The translations under genes were made by a program, and so were the position numbers. A stretch of DNA of 54,035 nucleotides, taken from assembly GCF_002858715.1 (NCBI RefSeq), contig NZ_PJZH01000026.1, forward strand, positions 1 to 54,035, given 5' to 3'. A model generated the notes under the pieces. The model ran no database searches, was not told the DNA's origin, and saw only the letters and a program-made list of their open reading frames with translations. Every line of letters starts with the position of its first letter. The first letter of the stretch is position 1. Shown piece by piece: positions 46,796 to 54,035 of the stretch. The stretch comes from Chimaeribacter coloradensis (GTDB taxonomy: Bacteria; Pseudomonadota; Gammaproteobacteria; Enterobacterales; Enterobacteriaceae).

Positions 46796-48481
46796 TTAAC
46801 GCTGCGGAAACAGCAACCGCACCTCGGTGCCGCGTTCCGCCGCCTGCTGGATGGCCAGGTTTCCGCCCAGTTTCACGGCGCGTTCCCGCATAATGGTGAG
46901 GCCGTAGTGGCCTTCCGGCTCCTCCGTGGTGGTCATGCCGGTCCCATTATCGTGAACGGTAATAATATTTAACTCATCGTCATACGGATGACATTTTATA
47001 TCAATCATCGTGGCGTTGGCGTGCTTGATGGCATTCAGCACCGCCTCACGCACAATCTGCAGCGCATGCACCTGCTGCTGGGCGCTCAGCGACTGGGAAG
47101 GCAGGGCGCACTCCAGCCGGATCGCTGCCGTGCTCTGTGCCTGTAGCGGGATCAGCATCTGGCGCAGCGCCTCCTCCAGCGACGCCTCCTGAATGGTCAG
47201 GCGGAAGGTGCTGAGCAGCTCGCGCAGTTGCAGGTAGGCGTCAGCCATGCCCTGATCCAGCGCAGAGACGATGTTCTGCGCCGGGGGCGGGGCGTCGGGC
47301 AGGGCGCGCTTGAGCAGCGTCAGCTGGATACGCAGGAAAGAGAGCGACTGTGCCAGCGAGTCATGCAGCTCACGGGCGATGGTGGCACGCTCCTCCATCA
47401 GCAGCAGTTGCATCTGCTGTTTCTGGGCATAGTTGAAAAAGACCCCGCGGCCCAGCATGTTTGCCACGTTATCCATCAGCTGCGGGTGGGGGATCGGCAC
47501 CGCGCTCTGCCAGTCCAGCTGGCCCACCGGCCGGTTGTCCTGCACGATCGCCAGGGTATGCCAGGCCAGCGACGCCTGCGGCGTGCCGCTCTCAAGCTGC
47601 CAGCTGCCGCCGCCTTCCAGCACCGTCAGGCGCAGGCACTGCAAATTCTCACTGTTACACACAATATCCAGCACCCGCTGGAAGCAGGCCCGGTCCAGCT
47701 GGCTGACACTCAGCGCCTGCGAGCAGTCAAACAGCACCCCCAGTGCGCGGTTGGCCTGCGTCAGCCGCGCGGTTTTCTCCTGCACCTTATGCTCCAGTGA
47801 ATGGTAGAGGCGCGACAAATCACCGGACATCTGCTGGAAGGTGGCCGACAGCAGCCCCAGCTCATTGGGCAACTGGTGCTGCAACGGCGGAAACGCGAAG
47901 GTGCCCTGTTGCATCGCCAGGCTGGCGTCCACCAGCTTGTTCAGCGGTGCCACCACCTGACGGCGGATAAAGCGCAGGGAAAAGACCACCAGCATGATGA
48001 TGGCCGAGAACCCCAGCAGGCTGATCACCGCGACCATCGCCAGTTTGCGCTCTGCATTGCGTTGCAGTGCCAGTACAAACTCATTAATTTCAGCAACATA
48101 ACTTTCAAGGTGGCGCTGGTAAACCGCCGGCTGCCGGGCCTGAATGGCCGCCTCCATCCTGCCCCAGTGGGTGCGCAGCACCTGATACTTCTGCTCCACC
48201 TCCGCCGGGACGTAAAAACGGTTGAGGTGGCTCAGCGCCGGGGCCTCCAGCGACCGGCGGTAATCACGCAGGTGCGTTTCCAGTTGCGGCGCCTGGGTGG
48301 TGAGTTCATAGGCCAGCCGGTAACTCTGCATGCGCAGCGCCCCGGCAATGTTCACGGTTTCCGCATCACGCAGGCTGCTGAACAGGGTCAGCAGCGCCAT
48401 GCCGGTGGTCAGCCCGGAAAGCAGCAGAATGCCGCACAGCACACGGGCGAGTGAGTGGGTCAGTGAGCGTTTGACGGTCAC
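46796..48481 (-). CDS. narQ: NarQ, nitrate/nitrite sensor histidine kinase
   Basis: NarQ senses nitrate in the periplasm and phosphorylates NarP/NarL. The 561-residue protein has TM1 (about 12-35) and the nitrate-binding P-box NIAGALRMQSYRL with Arg50. The helical periplasmic domain is followed by TM2 (about 147-170), a HAMP domain, a signalling helix, and the HPK7-type H-box ERATIARELHDSLAQSLS. The ATPase is in IREAVLNAIKHANAT (N-box) and HDNGTGM. The N-terminal portion follows E. coli NarQ closely. It is divergent from nudK. Confidence 0.95.
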   Translation of the reverse strand: MTVKRSLTHSLARVLCGILLLSGLTTGMALLTLFSSLRDAETVNIAGALRMQSYRLAYELTTQAPQLETHLRDYRRSLEAPALSHLNRFYVPAEVEQKYQVLRTHWGRMEAAIQARQPAVYQRHLESYVAEINEFVLALQRNAERKLAMVAVISLLGFSAIIMLVVFSLRFIRRQVVAPLNKLVDASLAMQQGTFAFPPLQHQLPNELGLLSATFQQMSGDLSRLYHSLEHKVQEKTARLTQANRALGVLFDCSQALSVSQLDRACFQRVLDIVCNSENLQCLRLTVLEGGGSWQLESGTPQASLAWHTLAIVQDNRPVGQLDWQSAVPIPHPQLMDNVANMLGRGVFFNYAQKQQMQLLLMEERATIARELHDSLAQSLSFLRIQLTLLKRALPDAPPPAQNIVSALDQGMADAYLQLRELLSTFRLTIQEASLEEALRQMLIPLQAQSTAAIRLECALPSQSLSAQQQVHALQIVREAVLNAIKHANATMIDIKCHPYDDELNIITVHDNGTGMTTTEEPEGHYGLTIMRERAVKLGGNLAIQQAAERGTEVRLLFPQR

Positions 48482-48689
48482 GGTGCCTCAGCCAGGTAAA
48501 GGGAGAATAAAGGCATCTTAATCAAAAACACCGCGCGCGGCAGGGTTAATTCACGCCTGCCGGTTGCCGGTGCGCCCCCGCTCAGCCGGGAGCGGTGCGG
48601 CTGGCATATCCCCGGCGCGCGCCTTATCATCAGAGGCGTCATGTCCTGCGAGGACAACATCGTTCATTGACGCTAAACCGGGGAGCGGT

Positions 48690-49265
48690 ATGGCAGCGAA
48701 AATTAAGATCCTGAAAAACAAAATATTGTCCGATAACTGGTTTGTACTGCGTAATTACACCTACGAGCTGGAAAAAAAGGATGGCAGTAAGGTGCAGCAT
48801 AAACGCGAGGTCTATGACCGCGGTAACGGGGCCACCATCCTGCTCTATAACCGGGCGAAAAACAGCGTGGTGCTGATTCGCCAGTTCCGCATGGCGACGT
48901 ACGTCAACAACAATCAGGACGGCATGTTACTGGAAGCCTGTGCCGGGCTGCTGGATGACGACTCACCGGAAGACTGCATCCGCAAAGAGGCGGTGGAAGA
49001 GACCGGCTATGTGGTCGGCGAGGTGCAGAAGCTGTTTGAGGCTTATATGTCTCCCGGCGGCGTCACGGAGCTTATCCACTTCTTTGCCGCAGAATATGAT
49101 GACGCCCAGCGCAGCCACGCCGGGGGCGGCGTGGAGGATGAGGACATCGACGTGCTGGAGATCCCTTATCCCGAGGCCCTGGAGATGATCCGCGACGGCC
49201 GCATCAAAGACGGCAAAACCATCATGCTGCTGCAACATGCGCGCCTGGCCGGGCTGCTGGCCTGA
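48690..49265 (+). CDS. nudK: NudK, GDP-mannose pyrophosphatase (Nudix)
   Basis: NudK hydrolyses GDP-mannose to mannose-1-phosphate and GMP. The 191-residue protein starts at ATG 48690 after GGGGAG, the same length as E. coli; the frame continues upstream without support. The Nudix box is [20 protein letters not shown] followed by TGY. The family marker [11 protein letters not shown] and the N-terminal [16 protein letters not shown] match NudK (YffH). It is a single gene with a hairpin downstream. Confidence 0.95.
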   Translation: MAAKIKILKNKILSDNWFVLRNYTYELEKKDGSKVQHKREVYDRGNGATILLYNRAKNSVVLIRQFRMATYVNNNQDGMLLEACAGLLDDDSPEDCIRKEAVEETGYVVGEVQKLFEAYMSPGGVTELIHFFAAEYDDAQRSHAGGGVEDEDIDVLEIPYPEALEMIRDGRIKDGKTIMLLQHARLAGLLA

Positions 49266-49306
49266 GCGTAAGCCGGGGTGATCTTTCCCCCCAGGGCATC
49301 CACTTT

Positions 49307-49333
49307 ACAGGCCGGTTCCCCCGGCCTGTGATT
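49307..49333 (+). terminator. Hairpin after nudK
   Basis: ACAGGCCGG (49307-49315) and CCGGCCTGT (49321-49329) pair exactly across TTCCC. The following GATT is weak as a U-tract, so this is a probable but not classical terminator. Confidence 0.6.
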
Positions 49334-49491
49334 CCAGGCCGTACCAGTCCGGCCCGCCCCGTTCACCCGTAAGCCTGCCCGGTCGCCGCGTCACACTTCG
49401 CCTGCCCCGTTTCCGTGTTTTCCGTTTCCATGCTTTCCGTTTTTACCCCTCCCGCGCAGCGCCGATGCCCGGTGCCGTTCTGCCGCGCCGG

Positions 49492-49529
49492 TAACGCTAT
49501 TCTCCATATCTGCGGCGTTTCTGGTCATA
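49492..49529 (+). promoter_or_regulatory. Candidate AraC binding sites upstream of araE
   Basis: TAAC-N7-TCCATA (49492-49508) matches the AraC half-site TAGC-N7-TCCATA with one mismatch. Exactly 21 bases on, CGGC-N7-GTCATA (49513-49529) is a weaker copy. A strong-then-weak tandem pair with 21-base spacing is the I1-I2 arrangement of E. coli araBAD. No CRP site of canonical spacing is visible. Confidence 0.45.
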
Positions 49530-49530
49530 T

Positions 49531-49554
49531 TTTTGTGATGGGTTTATCACAAAA
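49531..49554 (+). promoter_or_regulatory. Palindromic operator-like site upstream of araE
   Basis: TTTTGTGAT and ATCACAAAA are exact 9-base arms around GGGTTT, starting 2 bases after the AraC-like pair. The half-sites look like CRP (TGTGAT/ATCACA), but the spacer is 2 bases too long for the standard CRP site. The cognate regulator is unknown. Confidence 0.6.
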
Positions 49555-49691
49555 CCGGGGTGCACAGCAGATAAGTGAATACTTACAGCTGTCCTGACCT
49601 CACGCCCCCGGGGGTGCACCTCGTAGGGTAACGTTCTCGTATGCGGTAAATCTGCTGTCGGCGCGTGCCGATGATTTGTTACGGAGAACCT

Positions 49692-51122
49692 ATGTCTGCC
49701 ACCCATGAGTATCCCGGTAAACCGGAAACCGGTGCCGCCGATGCGGCGAAGAAAACCCGCCTGATGAATCTGTTTGTCTCGTTTGCGGCGGCGATGGCCG
49801 GCCTGCTGTTTGGGCTGGATATCGGCGTCATCTCTGGGGCGCTGCCTTTTATCACTGACCACTTTGCCCTGAGCAACCGCCTGCAGGAGTGGGTCGTCAG
49901 TACCATGATGCTGGGCGCGGCCTTTGGCGCGCTGGCCAACGGCTGGCTCTCTTCCCGGCTGGGGCGTAAATACAGCCTGATGGCCGGGGCGATCCTGTTT
50001 GTGGCCGGGTCAGCCGGGTCAGCAATGGCGCAGAGCATCGAGGTGCTGCTGATCTCCCGTGTACTGCTGGGGTTTGCCGTCGGTATCGCTTCCTACACAG
50101 CGCCGCTCTACCTCTCTGAGATGGCGACAGAAAACATCCGCGGCAAAATGATTGCCATGTACCAGCTGATGGTCACCCTGGGCATCCTGGTGGCGTTCCT
50201 CTCTGATACCGCCTTCAGCTACAGCGGCAACTGGCGCGCCATGCTGGGCGTGCTCTGCATTCCGGCGCTGATCCTGATGGTCGCGGTGTTTTTCCTGCCC
50301 AACAGCCCGCGCTGGCTGGCGGCCAAAGGGCGGCATGTGGAGGCGGAGCAGGTGCTGAACATGCTCCGCGACACCTCAGAAAAGGCGCGGCAGGAGCTTA
50401 ATGACATCCGCGAAAGCCTGAAACTGAAACAGAACGGCTGGGGCCTGTTCAAAACCAACCGCAACGTGCGCCGCGCGGTATTCCTCGGCATGTTATTGCA
50501 GGCGATGCAGCAGTTCACCGGCATGAACATCATCATGTATTACGCCCCCAAAATTTTCAGCCTGGCCGGTTTCACCAGCACCCATGAGCAGATGATGGCC
50601 ACCGTGGTGGTCGGCCTGACCTTCGTGCTGGCGACCTTTATCGCCATCGGCATGGTCGACAAGGCCGGGCGCAAGCCGGCGCTGAAGATCGGTTTCTCGG
50701 TGATCGCTGCCGGCACACTGGTGCTGGGCATCTGCCTGCAACTGATCGAAAACGGCAGTCATTCCACCGGCATCTCCTATCTCTCCGTCGGCATGACCAT
50801 GATGTGCATCGCCGGGTATGCGATGAGCGCTGCCCCGGTGGTCTGGATCCTCTGCTCGGAGATCCAGCCACTGAAAAGCCGGGATTTCGGCATTACCTGT
50901 TCCACCACCACCAACTGGGTGTCCAACATGATCATCGGCGCGACGTTCCTGACGCTGCTGAACAGCATCGGCGCGGCCGCCACCTTCTGGCTCTACACCG
51001 GCCTGAACGTGCTCTTCATCGTGATTACGGTATTCCTGATCCCGGAGACCAAAAACGTCACGCTGGAGAAGATCGAGAAGAACCTGATGGCCGGTAAAAA
51101 ACTGCGCGACATCGGCTGCTGA
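49692..51122 (+). CDS. araE: AraE-like arabinose/pentose:proton symporter (MFS)
   Basis: The 476-residue, 12-helix sugar porter has ATG 49692 preceded by GGAG. It fits AraE better than Gal[53 protein letters not shown], and FSYLSV-type [18 protein letters not shown] follow remembered AraE. General signatures are [25 protein letters not shown] and [22 protein letters not shown]-arabinose is the inferred substrate. No other ara gene is in the window. The upstream 426-base interval (49266-49691) holds the nudK hairpin and the regulatory sites listed. Confidence 0.88.
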   Translation: MSATHEYPGKPETGAADAAKKTRLMNLFVSFAAAMAGLLFGLDIGVISGALPFITDHFALSNRLQEWVVSTMMLGAAFGALANGWLSSRLGRKYSLMAGAILFVAGSAGSAMAQSIEVLLISRVLLGFAVGIASYTAPLYLSEMATENIRGKMIAMYQLMVTLGILVAFLSDTAFSYSGNWRAMLGVLCIPALILMVAVFFLPNSPRWLAAKGRHVEAEQVLNMLRDTSEKARQELNDIRESLKLKQNGWGLFKTNRNVRRAVFLGMLLQAMQQFTGMNIIMYYAPKIFSLAGFTSTHEQMMATVVVGLTFVLATFIAIGMVDKAGRKPALKIGFSVIAAGTLVLGICLQLIENGSHSTGISYLSVGMTMMCIAGYAMSAAPVVWILCSEIQPLKSRDFGITCSTTTNWVSNMIIGATFLTLLNSIGAAATFWLYTGLNVLFIVITVFLIPETKNVTLEKIEKNLMAGKKLRDIGC

Positions 51123-51200
51123 CGGGGCACGGCATCAGGTAACCGCGGCGGCCATATTCCGGTGCGCCGCGGAGCCGGCCGCCCTGATGAGCTGTTGATC

Positions 51201-51230
51201 ATGCGGCGTGCGATCCTTCGCGCGCCGCAT
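51201..51230. terminator. Long hairpin between araE and the next minus-strand gene
   Basis: A 13-bp stem (51201-51213 with 51218-51230, one G-U pair) has a 4-base loop. No U-tract follows on either strand. Lying between two convergent genes, it may act as a Rho-assisted or transcript-stabilising structure for both. Confidence 0.5.
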
Positions 51231-51277
51231 TGCTATAGAACTGCATCAACACCGTATCAGAGCAAAACCAACGCGCA

Positions 51278-52501
51278 TCAGGGCAGTGTCAGCCCGGCAC
51301 CGCCCGGGTGCGGCAGGATCTCCGCCCACGGCAGCACCGGCCAGCTCAGCCCGGCCTCACAGGCGCGCGCGACCCGGGCAAAAGAGGGGCTGAACAGAAT
51401 GCCCTGTGGGGTGAAATACCAGGCCGGGAAATTCCACACCTCCGGGTCGCTATAGTTGCAGCCCTCCTCATCGCCCTCGGCCGGGGCAGTCATCTGTTCC
51501 GGGTAAAGGGCGCGGAACCGGCTCACCAGCCAGGGGGCGAACTGCTTGCTCCGGTAAGCGGAGTAGACGTCAAAAGTGACGCTGTTATGGGTGTCGCTGT
51601 CATCATCGTCACTCTGCTCATCTTCAGACAAAAAGTGGAACGGGCGGCCCTGGCCGACCCAGAGCACATCCTCCAGCGCCAGCTTCTCCCCGGTGCGGGC
51701 ATTCAGGTTAAGCGGGGCGTCACCGAAATCCGGGTGCGCGCCGCCACAGTCGTAGCTGGTGAAAATACTGATGCTGATGACATTGGCGGAGAGGTATTCC
51801 GGCGTGACGGTCTGGTCAAACTCACCCTGACCAAAGCGGCTGGCCCCCAGCTGGCAGCCGTGATAGTCCACCACCTCCTGCCAGAGGCGGGCGCGCAGTT
51901 GCTGGTTAAGCGTGGCCAGCTGCGCCGGCGGGTAGCCGGACACGATCTCAAACAAACTGATGCCGGACTGCGGCTCCTTCCACCACTGAAGCGGGTAGCC
52001 CATCACCGTCTGCTGCTTGCCGCGCTGCAGCCGCAGCCCCTGCAAACGCAGGTACTCATAGGGGTCGTCACCGGCCAGCGACGCGAGATAGGGGTCATCA
52101 CCCGGTCCGGCGGCCGGTTGGGCGGGCGTCAGTTGCAGCGGCAACGCCTTGCCCTGGGTACCGACCCACTCCCCCTGCCACCCCTGTTCCGCATGGTGCA
52201 GGGTGATGGTGGGGTGGGGCGAGGCATCCAGGCTGTCCAGCCCCTCTTTCATATGCAGGGCATCCTCGGTCAGGCTGCCGTTGAGCGGCAGATCAAGGTG
52301 GTATTTCTGGTAAAAATAGCGCCCGCTGACCTCATCCGGCTGGGTGAAATCCAGCTCGGCCACAATCGCCTGGCTGCCCAGGGTGCCGGTATAGACCGTC
52401 GGCCCCTCTTCCGCAGACAGGGGCGGGGCCATCAGCATCGCTGCAGCGCATAACAGCCCGGTGGCAGTTTGCCGCAGGGCACTCCTCATCCTGTTTGTCA
52501 T
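51278..52501 (-). CDS. Exported protein of unknown function
   Basis: The 407-residue precursor from ATG 52501 (AGGAAG upstream) has a signal peptide (LLCAAAMLMAPPLSA). The N-terminal third looks like a small beta domain (TVYTGTLGSQAIVAELDF, VSGRYFYQKYHLDLPLNG). The C-terminal part contains NLNARTGEKLALEDVLW, WNFPAWYFTPQGILFSPS and an acidic run of Asp. This layout is like periplasmic DUF3298-type proteins, but I cannot assign the family firmly. Three to four Cys suggest disulfides. It stands alone. Confidence 0.7.
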   Translation of the reverse strand: MTNRMRSALRQTATGLLCAAAMLMAPPLSAEEGPTVYTGTLGSQAIVAELDFTQPDEVSGRYFYQKYHLDLPLNGSLTEDALHMKEGLDSLDASPHPTITLHHAEQGWQGEWVGTQGKALPLQLTPAQPAAGPGDDPYLASLAGDDPYEYLRLQGLRLQRGKQQTVMGYPLQWWKEPQSGISLFEIVSGYPPAQLATLNQQLRARLWQEVVDYHGCQLGASRFGQGEFDQTVTPEYLSANVISISIFTSYDCGGAHPDFGDAPLNLNARTGEKLALEDVLWVGQGRPFHFLSEDEQSDDDDSDTHNSVTFDVYSAYRSKQFAPWLVSRFRALYPEQMTAPAEGDEEGCNYSDPEVWNFPAWYFTPQGILFSPSFARVARACEAGLSWPVLPWAEILPHPGGAGLTLP

Positions 52502-52636
52502 CTTTGGCTTCCTCTCGCCACGCGTTGTTCTCCCGGCGGGCGCGGTTCACAAGGTTTTTATGTCCCTGAAAGCATATCAGCCCGGTGGGTTACCGGCAGC
52601 ATTTTGCGGGCTGCGGGCCACAACGGCAATGGCCTG

Positions 52637-52657
52637 AGGCCGGGAAATTGCCGGCCT
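52637..52657. other. Hairpin in the 52502-52800 interval
   Basis: AGGCCGG (52637-52643) pairs with CCGGCCT (52651-52657). It lies in the 299-base divergent region between the exported-protein gene and the DUF1176 gene, where I see no gene. Confidence 0.35.
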
Positions 52658-52800
52658 GCGAGATGGGTTCCACTCTCTGCCGCAGGTTGCGGGCATACCG
52701 CGATAATTTGCGTGACGGTACGTAAAATGCGGCGGAAAGGGAGGCATTTTTTCAACGGGTTACGCTATTATCGGGGCGACCTTTTCCGGAGCCGAGACGA

Positions 52801-53865
52801 ATGATGTTAAGACTAGCGACCTCTTCTTTACTGCTGCTGGCGTTGTGGCAAGGCACGGCAGCGGCCGACCCGCTGCAGCAGGATTACAGTGACTGGACAC
52901 TCAGTTGTGACAACCTGAACCGTTGCGAAGCGCGCAATATCAATGAGCATAACGGGCTGGTGCTGCACCTCAGCCGGGAGGCGGGGCCGCAGGGCAGGGC
53001 CGCGGTACGCCTCGACAATGAGCACGCGGAGGTGTTTGAAGGCACCGACCCGCGCCCCATCGCTGCCCGCCTGCTGCTGGACGGCAAAGCATTGCACCTG
53101 AACCCGCGTGAATGGCAGCTCAGCGAGCACCTCGCCCAGGCTGACAACAGGCTGGTGGTGGATGACTTTATCAGCCATATCCGTAACGCCTCGGTGCTCA
53201 CGCTCTCCGGCCAGGATAAAGCCCCGGCACGGCAGTCGGTTTCCCTTAAGGGGCTGAAAGCGGCCCTACTGGCAATGGATGCGCAACAGGGGCGGGTAGA
53301 GACCCGCACGGCCTGGGCGACACCGGGCAGCAAAACGGCGGATACCGTACCGGCGGCCCCGGTTGCGCCGGTGCTGCCGCCCTTTACCCCGCCCCCATCG
53401 CTGACCGAGCGTGAAATAGCCGCGCTGACCCAGTTTGCCGCCACCAATATTGATACCGGTGACTGCACGCTGGAGCAGTCTGAGCGTGACATCAGCCTGA
53501 CGCCGCTCAGCAGTGACAAGGCGCTGATCCTGGTGAACTGTGACATGGGGGCCTATAACCTCTTTTCACTGGCGTCCGTGGTGACGCGCCATGCCCCGCT
53601 CAAAGCCGAGGAGCTGGCGTTGCAGGCCCCCTTTAAACTGAATGGCTCGCAGCTGATGGAGCCGGAGCTGATCAACGTCGAGATGGATGAGGCGCGCGGC
53701 CAGCTTTCGATCTACGCCAAAGGGCGCGGCATCGGTGACTGCGGGGAGTCCAGCCGCTGGGCTTATGACGGCAAACAGTTCCGGCTGGCAGAGTACCGCT
53801 CAGAGCCGCACTGTGACGGCTACAGCCAGAATGGCTGGCCGCTGCTGTGGACAACGGGCGGCTGA
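52801..53865 (+). CDS. DUF1176-family exported protein
   Basis: The 354-residue precursor has a signal peptide (SSLLLLALWQGTAAA). The family look is YSDWTLSCDNLNRCEARNI near the mature N-terminus, a Pro-rich linker (VAPVLPPFTPPPS), and a C-terminal domain with SRWAYDGKQFRLAEYR and the ending NGWPLLWTT. Four or more Cys suggest disulfides in the periplasm. The family has no established function. ATG 52804 is an alternative start. Followed by a bidirectional terminator. Confidence 0.85.
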   Translation: MMLRLATSSLLLLALWQGTAAADPLQQDYSDWTLSCDNLNRCEARNINEHNGLVLHLSREAGPQGRAAVRLDNEHAEVFEGTDPRPIAARLLLDGKALHLNPREWQLSEHLAQADNRLVVDDFISHIRNASVLTLSGQDKAPARQSVSLKGLKAALLAMDAQQGRVETRTAWATPGSKTADTVPAAPVAPVLPPFTPPPSLTEREIAALTQFAATNIDTGDCTLEQSERDISLTPLSSDKALILVNCDMGAYNLFSLASVVTRHAPLKAEELALQAPFKLNGSQLMEPELINVEMDEARGQLSIYAKGRGIGDCGESSRWAYDGKQFRLAEYRSEPHCDGYSQNGWPLLWTTGG

Positions 53866-53875
53866 CGGCGGGCAT

Positions 53876-53902
53876 AAAAAAAGCGCCCCGCAGGGCGCTT
53901 TT
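53876..53902. terminator. Bidirectional terminator between DUF1176 gene and tkt
   Basis: AAAAAAAGCGCCC and GGGCGCTTTT form a stem with U-tracts on both strands. Confidence 0.9.
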
Positions 53903-53936
53903 CAGGAACACCGGTGAACCGGCGTCAGCGGCGGGC

Positions 53937-54035
53937 TTAGCCCAGCAGCGCTTTCGCTTTCTCTACCACGTTTTCCACGGTGAAGCCGAACATCGTGAAC
54001 AGCTGGTCAGCCGGGGCGGACTCGCCGAAGGTGGT
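53937..54035 (-). CDS. tkt: Transketolase, 3' end only
   Basis: The last 32 codons of a gene on the minus strand read [20 protein letters not shown], then [12 protein letters not shown] and TAA. This is the C-terminus of bacterial transketolase (TktA/TktB), a thiamine-diphosphate enzyme of the pentose phosphate pathway. The rest lies beyond the right edge. Whether it corresponds to tktA or tktB cannot be told from this piece. Confidence 0.92.
   Translation of the reverse strand, partial: TTFGESAPADQLFTMFGFTVENVVEKAKALLG

Noticed and set aside
49533-49552. CRP site TGTGAT...ATCACA upstream of araE
   Set aside because: The spacer between TGTGA and TCACA is 8 instead of 6, so it is not a canonical CRP site; reported as an unassigned palindrome.
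1-54035. tRNA, rRNA genes or a CRISPR array
   Set aside because: No cloverleaf-like sequence, ribosomal RNA stretch or regularly spaced short repeat was noticed while reading; no dedicated scan was possible.

Overview
The window is a GC-rich, densely packed stretch of a Gammaproteobacterium of the order Enterobacterales. Most proteins read as close relatives of Escherichia coli K-12 proteins, and long runs keep the E. coli order (upp-uraA-hda-yfgD-bepA-perM-bcp-gcvR-dapA-bamC-purC-ypfJ-tmcA ... ypfN ... dapE-yffB ... ypfM-acrD ... narQ ... nudK). The differences from K-12 are an mgtE, a second-type Pst transporter beside ppk, narP next to narQ, and no yfgF or aegA. These suggest a Yersinia/Serratia-like lineage rather than Escherichia, but the genus cannot be fixed from the sequence alone.

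Layout. 1-5034: a copy of a dispersed repeat, yegD (Hsp70-like), a PqqU/YncD TonB-dependent receptor and alkA. 5056-10003: the c-di-GMP cyclase gene yegE/dgcE, the Mg2+ transporter gene mgtE and the small membrane protein gene yfgG. 10303-18886: a phosphate block, with ppx and ppk on the minus strand diverging from a pstC-pstA-pstB operon whose permeases carry unusually large extra domains and which has no pstS or phoU in the window. 18887-19917: about 1 kb of nested direct and inverted repeats with no convincing gene. 19918-24646: purine and pyrimidine genes (purN-purM, upp-uraA) and hda. 24653-35082: yfgD, bepA, perM, bcp-gcvR, dapA-bamC, purC, ypfJ and tmcA. 35083-38125: an AT-rich leader and a large type V autotransporter, the most accessory-looking gene here. 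38325-41259: ypfN, an M15 peptidase gene overlapping dapE, yffB and an acetyltransferase gene. 41260-42273: a mostly non-coding AT-rich interval with inverted repeats, a candidate structured RNA, and the 19-codon gene ypfM. 42274-54035: acrD, a small winged-helix gene, narP, narQ, nudK, an araE-like sugar transporter, two exported proteins of unknown function and the 3' end of a transketolase gene.

How genes work together. Phosphate and polyphosphate: Ppk makes polyP, Ppx degrades it, and the divergent Pst transporter would bring in phosphate; a PhoB-box-like site lies between them. Purines: purM-purN and purC each have a PurR-type operator upstream. Pyrimidine salvage: upp and uraA form a pair. 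Envelope: BepA, BamC, the autotransporter, the PqqU-type receptor and AcrD all act at the outer membrane or periplasm. Nitrate sensing: NarQ (sensor) and NarP (regulator) are adjacent. Lysine/diaminopimelate and wall: dapA, dapE and the M15 peptidase.

The least explained items are the repeat cluster at 18.9-19.9 kb with its relative at the left edge, a segment near 41.7-41.8 kb that can form mutually exclusive RNA structures, and the PstS-less Pst operon beside ppk-ppx. Start codons were set by ribosome-binding sites and, where possible, by remembered E. coli N-termini; no alignment, search or folding program was run.
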